Below the pieces are notes generated by a model. The model did no database searches. It worked only from the letters and a program-made list of their open reading frames with translations, and was not told the origin of the DNA. The position numbers were made by a program, and so were the translations under genes. From Acidithiobacillus ferruginosus (GTDB lineage Bacteria; Pseudomonadota; Gammaproteobacteria; Acidithiobacillales; Acidithiobacillaceae), in the NCBI RefSeq assembly GCF_018854495.1, contig NZ_JABBDR010000035.1, positions 1 through 11,843 of the forward strand: 11,843 nucleotides of DNA. The letters are read 5' to 3'. This document shows positions 1 to 9,858 of this stretch, piece after piece; the stretch's first letter is position 1; every line of letters starts with the position of its first letter.

Positions 1-651
1 CTATTCCGTCTCCCCCGAAACGACTACCAGGCCGCCCCAGGGCAACGTGTGGGGCAGCAGCCGTTCCAGCGTTCGCGCCACCCCGTTCCCGGCAGGAAGA
101 AATATGGCGGAATGCACCGCCAGTCGGCGTACCGGCAAACCGGAGAAAAAGTCGAGCAACTCGTCGGGACGATGCCAGCGCGCCCCATGGTAGGCCCCGC
201 TCCCGCCGCGCTGCCCTTTCTGAGCATAGAGCAGGCTTGCCCGGTTGAGCCAGCCGATGGCGAAACGCCGGCGCGCTACCCGCACGATTTCGGCCACGGC
301 CCGCCGCTCATCGTCCACAAAACACAGTGCCGCAACGGAAACCACCTGGTCGAAACTGCGGTCGGGAAAAGGCAGCGCGCGAGCATCTCCGGCTATCCAG
401 CGGATCTCAGGGGGGCCCTTGGCGCGGGCGAAGGCAAGCCAGTCCTGGTTGAAATCCAGACCGGTGACGCGGAGACCCTCTTCGGCAAAACGGCGGGTAA
501 ACCAGCCGGTACCACAACCTACGTCCAGGAGCGTATCTCCAGGCTGCGCCTGGAGGAGCCCGGAGAGCAGGCGGAACTCCACCGTGCCGATCCACCGCCC
601 CCGAGCTGTGTCATACCAGGCGTCGTAGGCGGCGGCGTCCATCAGCCCCAT
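1..651 (-). CDS. Class I SAM-dependent methyltransferase (Methyltransf_11 type)
   Basis: This protein probably transfers a methyl group from S-adenosylmethionine to an unknown small molecule, lipid or protein in the cytoplasm. Counting from the chosen start (216 aa), the SAM-binding motif I LLDVGCGTGWF is at about residues 41-51. It is followed by the acidic loop GLDF (D66), an AGDA motif (D89) and the FDQVVSVAALCFV strand near 100-112, which is the usual order of a Rossmann-type methyltransferase. The TAG stop is at bases 3-1, so the gene is complete. It is the last gene of the ligA / epsilon-subunit operon. The start is uncertain. An ATG at 690 would overlap the upstream gene by 23 bases, an ATG at 651 leaves a 16-base gap, and an ATG at 642 is also possible; none has a good ribosome binding site. 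The family call is firm, but the substrate cannot be read from the sequence. Confidence 0.8.
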   Translation of the reverse strand: MGLMDAAAYDAWYDTARGRWIGTVEFRLLSGLLQAQPGDTLLDVGCGTGWFTRRFAEEGLRVTGLDFNQDWLAFARAKGPPEIRWIAGDARALPFPDRSFDQVVSVAALCFVDDERRAVAEIVRVARRRFAIGWLNRASLLYAQKGQRGGSGAYHGARWHRPDELLDFFSGLPVRRLAVHSAIFLPAGNGVARTLERLLPHTLPWGGLVVVSGETE

Positions 652-667
652 ACCCGGCCCGGAGCCG

Positions 668-1183
668 TCAATCCTCCAGCTCCTGCACATTCACCTTCGG
701 CACATTCTGCAGGGCCGGGCGCTCCCAATTATAATTGCCCGTGCCGCCACCCCGTTGTTCATGTATCTGGTAGCGCTGGTACGCATGCAATTTTGCCACT
801 TCCCGCTGCAATTCCAGTTCGGCGCGGGCAAAATCCATCGCCGGAACCGCACGTTTCGCCAGCGTACTTTGTGCGTCTTTGATGCGTTCCCTGCTTTCGT
901 GAATATCGATATCCGCAATCCGCAGGCTGGCATCGGCGAGGATGGTTACGATATCGGGTTGAATCTCCAGCATTCCGCCCTCCAGAAAAAGAATCTGCGT
1001 CTGGCCGTCGGGCAGGGTAATGCGTAACTCGCCGGGCCGCAGCCCGGACAGTAGGGGCGCATGCCCCGGCAGAACACCGATCTCACCCAGTTCCGCCGGT
1101 ACCGCCACAAAACGCGCCATACCGGTGTAGACTTCGCCATGGACATCGACAACATTCAAGCGGAATGTTCTGTTCTGCTGCAT
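668..1183 (-). CDS. atpC: F1 ATP synthase epsilon subunit-type protein
   Basis: This is the epsilon (AtpC) family: the subunit that joins the gamma stalk to the c-ring in F-type ATP synthase and can restrain ATP hydrolysis. The N-terminal beta-sandwich is clear, with ELGEIGVLPGHAPLLSGLRPG at about residues 31-51 and LEGGMLEIQP at 67-76, followed by ILADAS. A two-helix C-terminal part (about 94-142) follows. The chosen start gives 171 aa, against about 140 for typical epsilon subunits. The extra length is a Gly/Asn-rich tail after residue 143 (GGGTGNYNW) with no family counterpart that I know. The ligA stop and an ATG at 1189 overlap as ATGA. I prefer the ATG at 1183 because AAAAGGA (1196-1190) lies 6 bases upstream of it, whereas it abuts the 1189 ATG. 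The location is odd: it follows ligA, with no other ATP synthase gene in the window. Confidence 0.85.
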   Translation of the reverse strand: MQQNRTFRLNVVDVHGEVYTGMARFVAVPAELGEIGVLPGHAPLLSGLRPGELRITLPDGQTQILFLEGGMLEIQPDIVTILADASLRIADIDIHESRERIKDAQSTLAKRAVPAMDFARAELELQREVAKLHAYQRYQIHEQRGGGTGNYNWERPALQNVPKVNVQELED

Positions 1184-1185
1184 GG

Positions 1186-4010
<2,825 letters not shown>

Positions 4011-4015
4011 ATCGG

Positions 4016-4984
4016 TCAGGTGATACGCCTGGCCATTGAAGCCTCCAACGCTGAACCAACTTTTTGGGAAATGGTAGACCAGTATATAATGTTCTGCTCG
4101 CCATGCATGGCACCTGGGTACTTAAAAAATGTCATCAAAAAACCTTCAACGTGTCCACCCGCCCCCTGACACGGCCAGACCCCGATTGACCGGACGCCGG
4201 CGGATAAACACCGACGCATATCATGTCCATCCAACAATGGACAATTCTCTACATTTTGAATATATACAGGATTCCTGTCCTTCCAAACAGAGGTAACGAT
4301 TTTTGACAATTCCAGACGCATTCTTCTGGTATGGCGATCAACGCCTGGAGTTATCCCTAGGCGGTAAGATATATTCACAGCCTCACCATGGACATTACCG
4401 ATTACAACTCCTTCAACAAACGGAATCTGCACTATTTTTCTTGACATATTACGTGCGCAAGCATTAACGTCTGCGACAGGGCCGATGCATTCTGAATCAA
4501 CACCAAGTCCATCTATAGCATTTATATAATACAGCTCATAATCTTTGTATCCATCTATCTGAGATTTGATATCAAATGCGAGGCGCATGGTTACCAATTG
4601 ATAGAAAATCGAAAAATCACTTCTCCCTATAAAATTCAACAAGTACTTCAAATAGTGCTCACTTGCCTTCTTCAAGACGATCTGATCAACGCCTATGGAT
4701 GCATGCCTATATCCCGCTGACCGCGATAAAAGAGCCTGATCCGTCATTGCGGTGCCAGGCGACAACAGTAGCAAAAGATGCTGAACCTGTTTACGCTTGA
4801 GAAAATCAAAATCATCTTCCGAGAGTATGGATATTATGCTTTGCGCTTCAGGAATATCATTTAAAGAACGATAGAACGACTCGACAGCATCATTCGCCTG
4901 CTCAGAGATTATGGCCTGCATACGGGACAACAACTCTATAGCCCGATTATTATATGCAGCATATGGTAGCAAATCCGTATCCAT
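4016..4984 (-). CDS. Globin-type sensor plus GAF domain protein, no output domain
   Basis: This 322-aa protein resembles globin-coupled sensors, which bind haem and sense O2 or other gases in the cytoplasm. Residues about 8-150 are all-helical with a sensor-globin pattern: ESFY (Y38, a candidate distal tyrosine), a D-rich turn at 56-60, and RHASIGV (H94, the candidate proximal haem ligand). The Y38-H94 spacing of 56 is close to the 55 I recall for E. coli DosC (Y43, H98). Residues about 155-318 look like a GAF domain. No GGDEF, EAL, kinase, methyl-accepting or DNA-binding domain follows; the stop comes five bases from the HAD gene's stop. The frame opens at a GTG at 5092, but the ATG at 4984 has GGAG six bases upstream and starts next to the globin domain. 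The gene is AT-rich compared with its neighbours, which suggests horizontal transfer. The globin call rests on motif spacing and pattern only. Confidence 0.65.
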   Translation of the reverse strand: MDTDLLPYAAYNNRAIELLSRMQAIISEQANDAVESFYRSLNDIPEAQSIISILSEDDFDFLKRKQVQHLLLLLSPGTAMTDQALLSRSAGYRHASIGVDQIVLKKASEHYLKYLLNFIGRSDFSIFYQLVTMRLAFDIKSQIDGYKDYELYYINAIDGLGVDSECIGPVADVNACARNMSRKIVQIPFVEGVVIGNVHGEAVNISYRLGITPGVDRHTRRMRLELSKIVTSVWKDRNPVYIQNVENCPLLDGHDMRRCLSAGVRSIGVWPCQGAGGHVEGFLMTFFKYPGAMHGEQNIIYWSTISQKVGSALEASMARRIT

Positions 4985-5220
4985 ATCACTCTCCATACTG
5001 TGGCAGTATCTGTATATCATGCCAACAGATAAATAAGGTGCCGTTCGCCCATGTGAAGCACGAAACGCCTTGATCTGCCGTACCTGCTCCACGCCGCGAG
5101 CCGGAACATCTACATCGAAATACGGTAAATTTTACGCTCAGACATTTTTTGCTTGGCGTCCGGGAACATACAGCCAGTACTATAGCATGTTGATATGGTG
5201 TTATACGAATACCAGGAAAC
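4080..5220. other. AT-rich island between the HAD gene and smc
   Basis: Base composition drops sharply here. By hand count, the 60-base blocks starting at 4501, 4621 and 5101 contain 19, 22 and 25 G or C, whereas the block starting at 6541 in smc contains 40. The island holds nearly all of the globin-GAF gene plus its upstream region. I see no transposase, tRNA or clear terminal repeats at its edges. It is best read as a small acquired segment whose ends have decayed. Confidence 0.65.
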
Positions 5221-5243
5221 GTCGGTTCCAGCCGGAATCCGCA
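4985..5243 (-). promoter_or_regulatory. Long leader/intergenic region upstream of the globin-GAF gene
   Basis: There are 259 bases between the smc stop and the preferred start of the globin-GAF gene. The region holds an extended -10-like TGCTATAGT on the minus strand (5187-5179) and an 11-base palindrome GTAAATTTTAC (5125-5135) about 40 bases downstream of it. If the promoter is real, the leader is roughly 190 bases. I see no convincing terminator behind smc, only a weak bulged stem near 5223-5240 without a T tract, so read-through from smc is possible. Confidence 0.35.
5179..5187 (-). promoter_or_regulatory. Candidate extended -10 promoter for the globin-GAF gene
   Basis: On the minus strand TGCTATAGT matches the extended -10 consensus with one mismatch in TATAAT. 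No matching -35 box is evident. It is AT-rich like the rest of the island, so a chance match is quite possible. Confidence 0.3.
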
Positions 5244-8200
5244 TTAAGGCGCGGTTCCCTCACGGGAGGCTGCCCGCGCCAGGGTATCCGCCACATCCAC
5301 CCGTACGACGCGGGAGATACCCGGTTCGGTCATGGTGACGCCCACCAGTTGCTCCGCGACCTGCATGGTCAGGCTGCGGTGGGTCACAATCAAAAACTGG
5401 GTCTGCGCCGCCATTTTCTGCACCAGATGACAGAATCGTCCTACATTTGCGTCGTCCAGTGGCGCATCCACTTCATCCAATATGCAGAAGGGCGCGGGGT
5501 TCAGGTGGAACAGGGCAAACACCAGCGCGATGGCGGTGAGCGCCTTTTCGCCACCGGAAAGTTGTTGCAGAGTGGCGTTACGCTTGCCCGGAGGCTGGGC
5601 GCGCAGCACCAGTCCAGCCTCCAGCACATCCTCGCCCACCAGACTGAGTTGCGCCTGTCCACCGCCAAAAAGAACGGCAAAGAGTTCCTGCAATGCCTGA
5701 TTGACCTTATCGAGGGTATCTCGAAAGCGAACCGTCGTCTCCAGATCCATGGCCGCCATAGCCTCCGCTAGACTGTGCAGAGCAGATTCCACATCTTCCA
5801 CCTGAGCCAGCAGGTTACCGCGGCGCCCTTCCAGTTCCCGCAACTCATCTTCGGCGGCGAGATTCACGTTGCCGAGGCTGGCGATGGCCGCGCCGATTCG
5901 GGTAAGACTCTCTTCGCAGCGTGTCGCATCCGGGCAAGGCCCCGGATCGTCGCCTAAATCCTGCGCAAGCACTGTGGCACGCTGCTGCAGTTCATCCAGA
6001 CGCGCTTGTAGGCCCGCGAGATGCTGATCGACGGCAGCCTCGGACTTCTGCAAGACGCGCAACCCTTTGTCCAGGGCATGGCGCTGGCTTTCCTGTTCGC
6101 GAATCTGCTGCTCTGCAGTCTGTGCCGCCAACCGCAAGGCCTCCAGATGCACGCTACGACCTGCCCGCAATGCTCCCACCGCATCCTGTGCCTCGAGCAT
6201 TTCCGGAAGGGCCGCCTGTAGCCGAAGCAGCTCCCCTTCATTCTCGGCGACAGTGGCAGCAAGCTGGTCCCACTGCTGTTGCAGGTCTTTGGCGCGGGCG
6301 ATGGCGGCTTCCGACTCGGCCTGCAGGCGTTGCTGGCGGAGTTCCAGCGTCTGATATTCCTCCCGCACGCGTCCATGAATTCCGCGCAGTTCGTCCACCC
6401 GGCGACGCAACGTATCCGTCGTCCGTTGGGAGTCCAGTACCGCCTGCTCGAGGGCTGGCCATCCGCTTCCGTCAGCTGCCAGTTCCTGACGGAGTCCATG
6501 CAAGCGAGTTTCCAGGGCGTTGCGTTCGATGTCGAGGCGCTGGGATTCGGCCGCCCTTTCCGCACGCTGCCGCTCTTCTGTCTCTACCCGGCTGCGCAGA
6601 CGCGCCAGGGACTCCCGCTCCCGGGCGCTTTGCCGGCTCATGTCCTGCCAGCGGGCATCTGCCGTTCTGACCTGCTCCTGCAGGGTGCGCGCCTGTTGTT
6701 CCGCCGCGATCAAAGCGGCATGGGCGGCGGCTGCATCCGCCTGCGCCCGCTGCAAACACTCCCTATTTTCCGCCAGTTCACGGCGGCACTGGAGCAGGCT
6801 GGCTCCGTCTTCATGCTCCGGATACGCGACCCCGGAACGATGCACCAGCACCCCCTGCGGCGTAATCCAGGCCTCTCCCGCCCCTAGCTGGTGACGTTGA
6901 TCGAGGGCAGAGGCCAAATCCGGCGCCATGCGCAGCCCCCACAGCCAGTCACTCAATCCCAAAGTCAAGGTCTCGGGCATTTCCAAGACCTGCAGCAACG
7001 CATCCGGCGGCAGATCGGCCGGCATGACCGTGCTCACCCACAACATGCTACCCTGGGCGACCATGTCGTTGCCCTCCATCACCAGAGCGTTCAGGCGATC
7101 GCCCAAGGCCTCCTCCAGCGCGCGCTCCCAGCCGGGCTGCACGCGCATCTGATCCACCAACTGGGAGCCGGCGGGGTCATTTCGCGCCAGCGGTTTTTGC
7201 AGCCGCTGCAGCAGGCCCTCCAGCGCCTTCTGCCGGGCACCATATTCCTGCGCCTTGGCCTGGGTGTCGTCGCGGGCATTTCGCAAAACGGCGATCCGGG
7301 TCTGGAGGGCTTCTAGCGTGTCCCGATGGGTCCGAAGGTCCGATGCGACTTCCGCCAACACGGTTTCTGCGGCATCGCAAAGCACTGCCAGGGCTTCCAT
7401 GGCGGTGCGCTCCGAGGGTATGTTCGCGGACAGCTGCTGCAGGCGGCGTTCGATATCCTCCAGGCGAGGCTCCAGCTCGCGGATTTGCGCCGTCGTCACA
7501 TCCCGTTTGCGACGCATTTCGGCCAGAGCCTGTTGCTGGTTCTGACGTTCCTCATCCTGTTTTTCGAGTTCCCGCTCCGCTTCCCGCCGCAGGCGTCGAG
7601 CACTGTCCTCCTCGCCGCTCAGCGCCTGCCGCCGTACAGCCAAATCCTGCAAACGCCGCTGCCGCTGGTTTTGGTCTTCCGCCTGGCGTATCTGTTCAGA
7701 CCGGACTTTCTGCTGCTGTGCCTGGCGCTGGTCCAGACTGGTCTGCGCGCGCTGAAGGGCGGCTTGCTGCTCTCGGAGCTGATGTTCCATATCGCTCTGC
7801 CGGGCCTGCACCGCATACAGTTCGCCCTGCGCCGCGGCGATGTTTTCCTGCATGCGCCGGTCCTCCGCACGGAGTTGGTCCAGGGACTGGGTCACCGCAT
7901 CGAAAAGGCCCTCCTCCCTTCGGTATTTGGCCTGCAGCCGGGAGCGCTGCTCCAGGCTCTGCCGACGCTCTGCTTCCAGGGCATCCACGCGCAGGGCCAG
8001 CCCCCACCACTGCCATTGGCGCTCCTCCACCCGCAGGGCGCGCAGCCTTTGCGCAGACTCGGCCTGCCGCTGCAGGCGCCGCCACTGGCCATCCATCTCG
8101 CCGTGGATATCATGCAAGCGCTGAAGGTGCTCCCGCGTTTCGGCGATGCGTTGTGTGGTCTCCCGCCGACGCTCCTTATATCGGCTGATGCCCCCCGCCT

Positions 8201-8696
8201 CTTCGAGAATGGCGCGCAGATCGTCCGGCCGCGCATCGACGATGCGCCCGATGGTCCCCTGCTCAACGATGGCGTAAGCATTGCCGCCGAGTCCCGTACC
8301 GAGAAACAGATCCCCCACATCGCGTCGCCGGCAGCGGGCGCCGTTGATCCGGTAATGGCCATCGCCCTTGCGGTCCAGACTGCGTCGGACGCTGATTTCA
8401 GCCGCTTCGGCAAAGGCACCCGGTGCCGCCCCATCACTGTTATCGAAGCGCAGTTCGACTGTCGCCACCGATGCGGCCGGCCGACTGCCGCCGCCATTGG
8501 AGATCACGTCACTGAGGGTGCCACCGCGCAGTTGGCGTGCCGAGGATTCCCCGAGTACCCAGCGCACGGCATCAACGGTGTTGGATTTGCCGCAGCCATT
8601 GGGGCCGATGATCACCACCGGATTGGCGTCAAACTGGATGCGCGTACTTTCGCGAAAGGATTTGAAGCCCTGAAGGATGATGGCCGAGAGGCGCAT
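5244..8696 (-). CDS. smc: Chromosome segregation/condensation ATPase SMC
   Basis: SMC forms a ring-shaped dimer, normally with ScpA and ScpB, that compacts and individualises replicated chromosomes. The 1150-aa protein has the full layout. The N-terminal head carries Walker A GPNGCGKSN (residues 31-39). A long coiled coil rich in Q, R, E and A follows. The hinge lies at roughly 515-625. A second coiled coil comes next, and the C-terminal head carries signature LSGGEKALTA (from 1046), Walker B FCILDE (1070-1075) with D-loop VDAPLDD, and the switch histidine in VTHRS (H1106). The frame extends upstream to a TTG at 8768, but the family N-terminus MRLSAIILQGFKSF begins at the ATG at 8696. No Shine-Dalgarno sequence precedes that ATG. 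smc is divergent from queF and 60 bases from its start. No zipA-like gene follows, although smc-zipA-ligA is a common gammaproteobacterial order. Confidence 0.97.
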   Translation of the reverse strand: MRLSAIILQGFKSFRESTRIQFDANPVVIIGPNGCGKSNTVDAVRWVLGESSARQLRGGTLSDVISNGGGSRPAASVATVELRFDNSDGAAPGAFAEAAEISVRRSLDRKGDGHYRINGARCRRRDVGDLFLGTGLGGNAYAIVEQGTIGRIVDARPDDLRAILEEAGGISRYKERRRETTQRIAETREHLQRLHDIHGEMDGQWRRLQRQAESAQRLRALRVEERQWQWWGLALRVDALEAERRQSLEQRSRLQAKYRREEGLFDAVTQSLDQLRAEDRRMQENIAAAQGELYAVQARQSDMEHQLREQQAALQRAQTSLDQRQAQQQKVRSEQIRQAEDQNQRQRRLQDLAVRRQALSGEEDSARRLRREAERELEKQDEERQNQQQALAEMRRKRDVTTAQIRELEPRLEDIERRLQQLSANIPSERTAMEALAVLCDAAETVLAEVASDLRTHRDTLEALQTRIAVLRNARDDTQAKAQEYGARQKALEGLLQRLQKPLARNDPAGSQLVDQMRVQPGWERALEEALGDRLNALVMEGNDMVAQGSMLWVSTVMPADLPPDALLQVLEMPETLTLGLSDWLWGLRMAPDLASALDQRHQLGAGEAWITPQGVLVHRSGVAYPEHEDGASLLQCRRELAENRECLQRAQADAAAAHAALIAAEQQARTLQEQVRTADARWQDMSRQSARERESLARLRSRVETEERQRAERAAESQRLDIERNALETRLHGLRQELAADGSGWPALEQAVLDSQRTTDTLRRRVDELRGIHGRVREEYQTLELRQQRLQAESEAAIARAKDLQQQWDQLAATVAENEGELLRLQAALPEMLEAQDAVGALRAGRSVHLEALRLAAQTAEQQIREQESQRHALDKGLRVLQKSEAAVDQHLAGLQARLDELQQRATVLAQDLGDDPGPCPDATRCEESLTRIGAAIASLGNVNLAAEDELRELEGRRGNLLAQVEDVESALHSLAEAMAAMDLETTVRFRDTLDKVNQALQELFAVLFGGGQAQLSLVGEDVLEAGLVLRAQPPGKRNATLQQLSGGEKALTAIALVFALFHLNPAPFCILDEVDAPLDDANVGRFCHLVQKMAAQTQFLIVTHRSLTMQVAEQLVGVTMTEPGISRVVRVDVADTLARAASREGTAP

Positions 8697-8708
8697 GAAG
8701 GGGTGTTT

Positions 8709-8717
8709 TGCTATACT
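8709..8717 (+). promoter_or_regulatory. Extended -10 promoter for queF
   Basis: TGCTATACT is an extended -10 element with one mismatch to TATAAT (box at 8712-8717). It would start transcription near 8724, about 33 bases before the queF ATG. It lies only 13-21 bases upstream of the smc start on the other strand, and the same bases read TATAGC on the minus strand, so the two divergent promoters may overlap. Confidence 0.5.
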
Positions 8718-8744
8718 GTGCCGAATGGATGAAGCACCGATGAT

Positions 8745-8750
8745 GAGGAG
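8745..8750 (+). promoter_or_regulatory. Ribosome binding site that fixes the queF start
   Basis: GAGGAG is followed after six bases by the ATG at 8757. A TTG at 8751 is in frame but touches the site directly, so the ATG is the better start. Confidence 0.75.
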
Positions 8751-8756
8751 TTGCGA

Positions 8757-9182
8757 ATGCCCAGTCAACCCAGCAGGGAATTAGAGCGTTTTTCCAATCC
8801 CCACCCCGAGCGGGACTATGTGGTGCACATGGATCTGCCCGAATTTACCTGCCTCTGCCCCCTGACGGGACAACCCGACTTCGCGCATTTCATGCTGGAT
8901 TTTATCCCGGATCAGCACAATGTCGAACTGAAGTCCCTCAAGCTCTACCTCTGGAGCTTCCGCGACGAGGGCGCCTTTCACGAGGCGATGACCAACCGCA
9001 TCGCCGACGATCTGATCGGCTTGATCAACCCGCGCTATCTGCGCCTGCTGGGACGCTGGTACGTGCGCGGCGGTATCACCACTGATGTGCTCATCGAACA
9101 TCGTCAGCCCGGCTGGCAGAATCCCGACATACTCGGTCAATTGCCAACCGTGCGCTGGGCACAACACCAGCCGGGGCACTGA
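8757..9182 (+). CDS. queF: NADPH-dependent 7-cyano-7-deazaguanine (preQ0) reductase, unimodular QueF
   Basis: QueF reduces the nitrile of preQ0 to the aminomethyl group of preQ1 with NADPH, the last free-base step before insertion into tRNA on the way to queuosine. The 141-aa protein is the short, single T-fold type. The signature ELKSLKLYLWSFR (residues 57-69) is the QueF motif. The catalytic cysteine is C34 in LCPLTGQPDF, with D41 as the proton-transfer acid and H75-E76 in GAFHE for substrate binding. The spacings C34-D41 (7) and D41-H75 (34) match C55, D62, H96 and E97 of the Bacillus subtilis enzyme. No other queuosine gene is in the window, so it appears to be a single-gene unit, divergent from smc and convergent with the universal stress gene. 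Confidence 0.96.
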   Translation: MPSQPSRELERFSNPHPERDYVVHMDLPEFTCLCPLTGQPDFAHFMLDFIPDQHNVELKSLKLYLWSFRDEGAFHEAMTNRIADDLIGLINPRYLRLLGRWYVRGGITTDVLIEHRQPGWQNPDILGQLPTVRWAQHQPGH

Positions 9183-9267
9183 CGGGCCACCCATGCGCCG
9201 ACTGTCCCAATAAACGCCGTCAACGGAAAAAACGCTTCCTACCGGACCACCGCCGCGCAGGGCTTCC

Positions 9268-9693
9268 CTATCGCGACAAAAGCACCGGCGTTCTGGCGCG
9301 CTGACAAACCCCTTCCGCAACGCTGCCGATCAAAAAATGGTTCAGGCCGCGCCGGCCATGACTGCCGATGATGACCAGGTCGGCCGGCCAAGCGTTACTT
9401 TCGTCGATGATCAATTCGCTGATATGGCGCCCGCCCACATCCGACTGCAGCAGTTTGGTGTGGGCCACCACGCCCGACTGCTGCGCCTGGTCCTGTACCG
9501 CTTTGAGGATGCCTTCGCCGGCAGCCACCAGAAAGTCGATGGACTCAGGCGTTGCGAAATACATGGCGTAGACATCGACGACATGCACGACCAGCAACTG
9601 GGCCCGCTGCTCCCGCGCCAGTCCAATGGCGGTCGCCACCGCGGCTGCGGAGGCATCGCTCCCGTCCGCCGCCAGTAATATCTGGTTAAACAT
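9268..9693 (-). CDS. Universal stress protein, UspA family, ATP-binding type
   Basis: This is a small cytoplasmic stress-response protein of the UspA fold. The 141-aa length is typical of a single-domain Usp. It begins FNQILLAADGSDAS with D10 at the nucleotide-binding strand. It ends with the ATP-binding motif G-x2-G-x9-G-S (G110, G113, G123, S124 in GSHGRRGLNHFLIGS), so it is probably the ATP-binding subtype. The frame extends upstream to 9738, but the ATG at 9693 has a near-perfect AAAGGAGG eight bases upstream and starts at the family N-terminus. It is divergent from the pyruvate-kinase-like gene and may be co-regulated with it from the shared 165-base region; that is inference. Its partner or exact role is not readable from the sequence. 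Confidence 0.93.
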   Translation of the reverse strand: MFNQILLAADGSDASAAAVATAIGLAREQRAQLLVVHVVDVYAMYFATPESIDFLVAAGEGILKAVQDQAQQSGVVAHTKLLQSDVGGRHISELIIDESNAWPADLVIIGSHGRRGLNHFLIGSVAEGVCQRARTPVLLSR

Positions 9694-9701
9694 CTGCCAA
9701 A

Positions 9702-9709
9702 CCTCCTTT
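9702..9709 (-). promoter_or_regulatory. Strong ribosome binding site of the universal stress gene
   Basis: The minus strand reads AAAGGAGG here, close to the full anti-16S complement, eight bases before the ATG at 9693. It rules out the longer start at 9738 and predicts high translation. Confidence 0.8.
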
Positions 9710-9723
9710 CTCCTTCGGCCCCC

Positions 9724-9766
9724 ACCGTTCACGGTCAACCGCGATCACTGGCACCTGCCAGGCAGG
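9724..9766. promoter_or_regulatory. Inverted repeats in the universal stress gene leader
   Basis: Two short dyads lie 31-73 bases upstream of the universal stress gene start. One is ACCGT-TC-ACGGT (9724-9735) and the other is CCTGCC-A-GGCAGG (9754-9766). The second overlaps another small dyad, TGGCA-CC-TGCCA (9749-9760). Their tight loops suit operator sites better than RNA hairpins. No T tract follows on either strand. Confidence 0.3.
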
Positions 9767-9813
9767 ACTGCCCCCATATAGAGGGTTCAGCATATCCTCT
9801 TTTCAGGCCATGC

Positions 9814-9831
9814 CATACTGTCATCATACTG
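9814..9831. repeat. Direct repeat CATACTG spaced 11 bases apart
   Basis: CATACTG occurs at 9814-9820 and again at 9825-9831, one DNA helical turn apart, between two divergent genes. Such spacing suits a regulator binding the same face of the helix. The repeat is short and could be chance. Confidence 0.35.
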
Positions 9832-9845
9832 CAATATTCACCGGA

Positions 9846-9851
9846 TATACT
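9846..9851 (+). promoter_or_regulatory. Candidate -10 box just before the pyruvate-kinase-like gene
   Basis: TATACT ends seven bases before the ATG at 9859. If used, transcription would begin at or next to the start codon and give a leaderless mRNA, which would fit the lack of a Shine-Dalgarno sequence. There is no good -35 box at 9823-9828, so the call is weak. Confidence 0.25.
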
Positions 9852-9858
9852 TACGGCT

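Noticed and set aside
49..882. A 277-codon plus-strand frame spanning the methyltransferase and epsilon-type genes
   Set aside because: It runs antisense across two well-supported genes, is proline-rich and low in motif content, and has no convincing start signal.
4016..4984. Calling the globin-GAF gene a pseudogene
   Set aside because: The frame is uninterrupted through both domains and has a good ribosome binding site. Loss of an output domain is possible but cannot be shown from this window.
4985..5092. A longer globin-GAF protein starting at GTG 5092
   Set aside because: The extra 36 residues lack family resemblance, and the GTG has no ribosome binding site. The ATG at 4984 has GGAG at six bases.
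5070..5771. A 233-codon plus-strand frame starting in the AT-rich gap and running into smc
   Set aside because: Most of it is antisense to the conserved smc ATPase head. The part in the gap shows no domain or ribosome binding site.
7326..8732. A 468-codon open frame on the plus strand opposite smc, and several shorter ones in 5900-8500
   Set aside because: smc is intact on the minus strand over the whole stretch. These frames reflect codon bias and lack ribosome binding sites and motifs.
9183..9267. A bidirectional terminator between queF and the universal stress gene
   Set aside because: CCGTCAACGG followed by AAAAAA looks suggestive, but the tract is on the wrong side for a U-tail on either strand, and the stem is only four pairs with a two-base loop.
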